NCBI RefSeq assembly: GCF_024362405.1
Contig: NZ_CP101454.1
Span: 1,240,001-1,304,000 of the forward strand
From: Halorarius litoreus
GTDB taxonomy: Archaea > Halobacteriota > Halobacteria > Halobacteriales > Haloarculaceae
DNA length: 64,000 nucleotides
Direction of reading: 5' to 3'
The notes under the pieces are model-generated. The model did no database searches, was not told the DNA's origin, and saw only the letters and a program-made list of their open reading frames with translations. Shown here piece by piece: positions 63,640 to 64,000 of the stretch. The translations under genes were made by a program, and so were the position numbers. Every line of letters begins with the position of its first letter. The stretch's first letter is position 1.

Positions 63640-64000
63640 ATGGCAGACATGACCGTCGAGGAGGCGCTGGCGAAGTACGGGCCGAGCGACGTGACCCGCG
63701 ACGACATCCTCACCGTCGACGACCCCGGGTTCGCGCCCGAGAACGTCGCGGTCGTCACCGGTGCCGGGTCCGGAATCGGCCGCGCGACCGCGCTCTGTCT
63801 GGCCGGCAACGGGCTCACCGTCGCCGGCGTCGACATCGACGAGGAGGGGCTCGAGGACGTGGCCGAGCGTGCCGACGAGCTTGACCTGCCTGGGCGCGTC
63901 GAGCCCCTCGCAGGCGATCTCACCGACGACGCCGACATGGAGCGCGTGGTGAGCGAGGCGGCCGCCCTCGGCTCCATCCGCTATCTCGCGAACATCGCGG
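63640..64000 (+). CDS. SDR oxidoreductase, 3-hydroxybutyrate-dehydrogenase-like (truncated by window)
   Basis: The first 120 residues of an SDR. It begins MADMTVEEALAKYGPSDVTR, then VAVVTGAGSGIGRATALCLA (TGAGSGIG glycine loop), GVDIDEEGL with the Asp that favours NAD, and the window ends at IRYLANIA, where NNAG is usually found (here a LANIAG variant). The N-terminal extension and LANIAG are features I associate with haloarchaeal proteins annotated as 3-hydroxybutyrate dehydrogenase. The catalytic Tyr-Lys region lies outside. It would use monomers released from PHA if that assignment is right. Confidence 0.78.
   Translation, partial: MADMTVEEALAKYGPSDVTRDDILTVDDPGFAPENVAVVTGAGSGIGRATALCLAGNGLTVAGVDIDEEGLEDVAERADELDLPGRVEPLAGDLTDDADMERVVSEAAALGSIRYLANIA

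Overview
The window is chromosomal DNA from a halophilic archaeon (class Halobacteria). The evidence is uniformly high GC with codon third positions dominated by G and C, very acidic proteins, Tat-type lipoprotein signals (RR motif followed by a Cys lipobox), TATA-box promoters placed about 25 bases before largely leaderless starts, and archaeal marker genes (radA, hef, hel308, nmd3, taw2, KEOPS cgi121, haloarchaeal phaRPEC). I cannot name the genus from sequence alone. No rRNA, tRNA, CRISPR array or complete insertion sequence was seen; the window reads as stable core chromosome with a few accessory operons.

Layout. 1-8.8 kb: partial slyD, a small membrane protein, an SDR oxidoreductase, a 47-residue zinc protein, uvrB, a berberine-bridge-type flavoprotein, uvrC and two small unknowns. 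8.8-12.5 kb: an ABC-2 exporter pair, a response regulator with HalOD1 output domain, and radA. 12.6-16 kb: a membrane-stress group, pspAB, two Tat lipoproteins and htpX, all leftward. 16-24.3 kb: nmd3-taw2, amidohydrolase, MFS transporter, DUF3267 protease-like protein, a C2H2 zinc finger, mdh, ferredoxin and tautomerase. 24.3-29.3 kb: hel308-cgi121, an Old Yellow Enzyme homologue and an alpha/beta hydrolase.

29.3-33 kb is the polyhydroxyalkanoate (PHA) locus: phaJ diverging from phaR-phaP, then phaE-phaC from their own promoter. 33.5-40.8 kb is a complete dipeptide/oligopeptide ABC importer (dppABCDF). 40.8-46.5 kb holds two unknown proteins, a four-CBS-domain protein, glyS, a dolichol-kinase-like protein and a beta-propeller lipoprotein. 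46.5-49 kb has a KhtTU-like K+/H+ antiporter pair and a PhaB/FabG-type reductase. 49-55 kb has an SSSCA1-type zinc protein, hef, small proteins, a LOG-like protein and an ABC exporter.

55-56 kb contains a second phaR-phaP pair with no synthase beside it and a candidate repeat operator. 56.3-59 kb is a two-gene operon, DUF445 membrane protein plus Abi-alpha family protein, the best candidate for an undescribed system. 59-63.5 kb is a five-gene iron/siderophore-type uptake operon preceded by two tandem DtxR-type palindromes, followed by a divergent, truncated 3-hydroxybutyrate-dehydrogenase-like SDR at the right edge.

How the genes fit together: PHA metabolism is the main theme (phaB-like reductase, phaJ, synthase phaEC, two phasin/repressor pairs, possible hydroxybutyrate dehydrogenase). 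DNA repair is the second (uvrB, uvrC, radA, hel308, hef). Membrane/envelope stress is the third (htpX-pspAB, DUF445-Abi-alpha, KhtTU).
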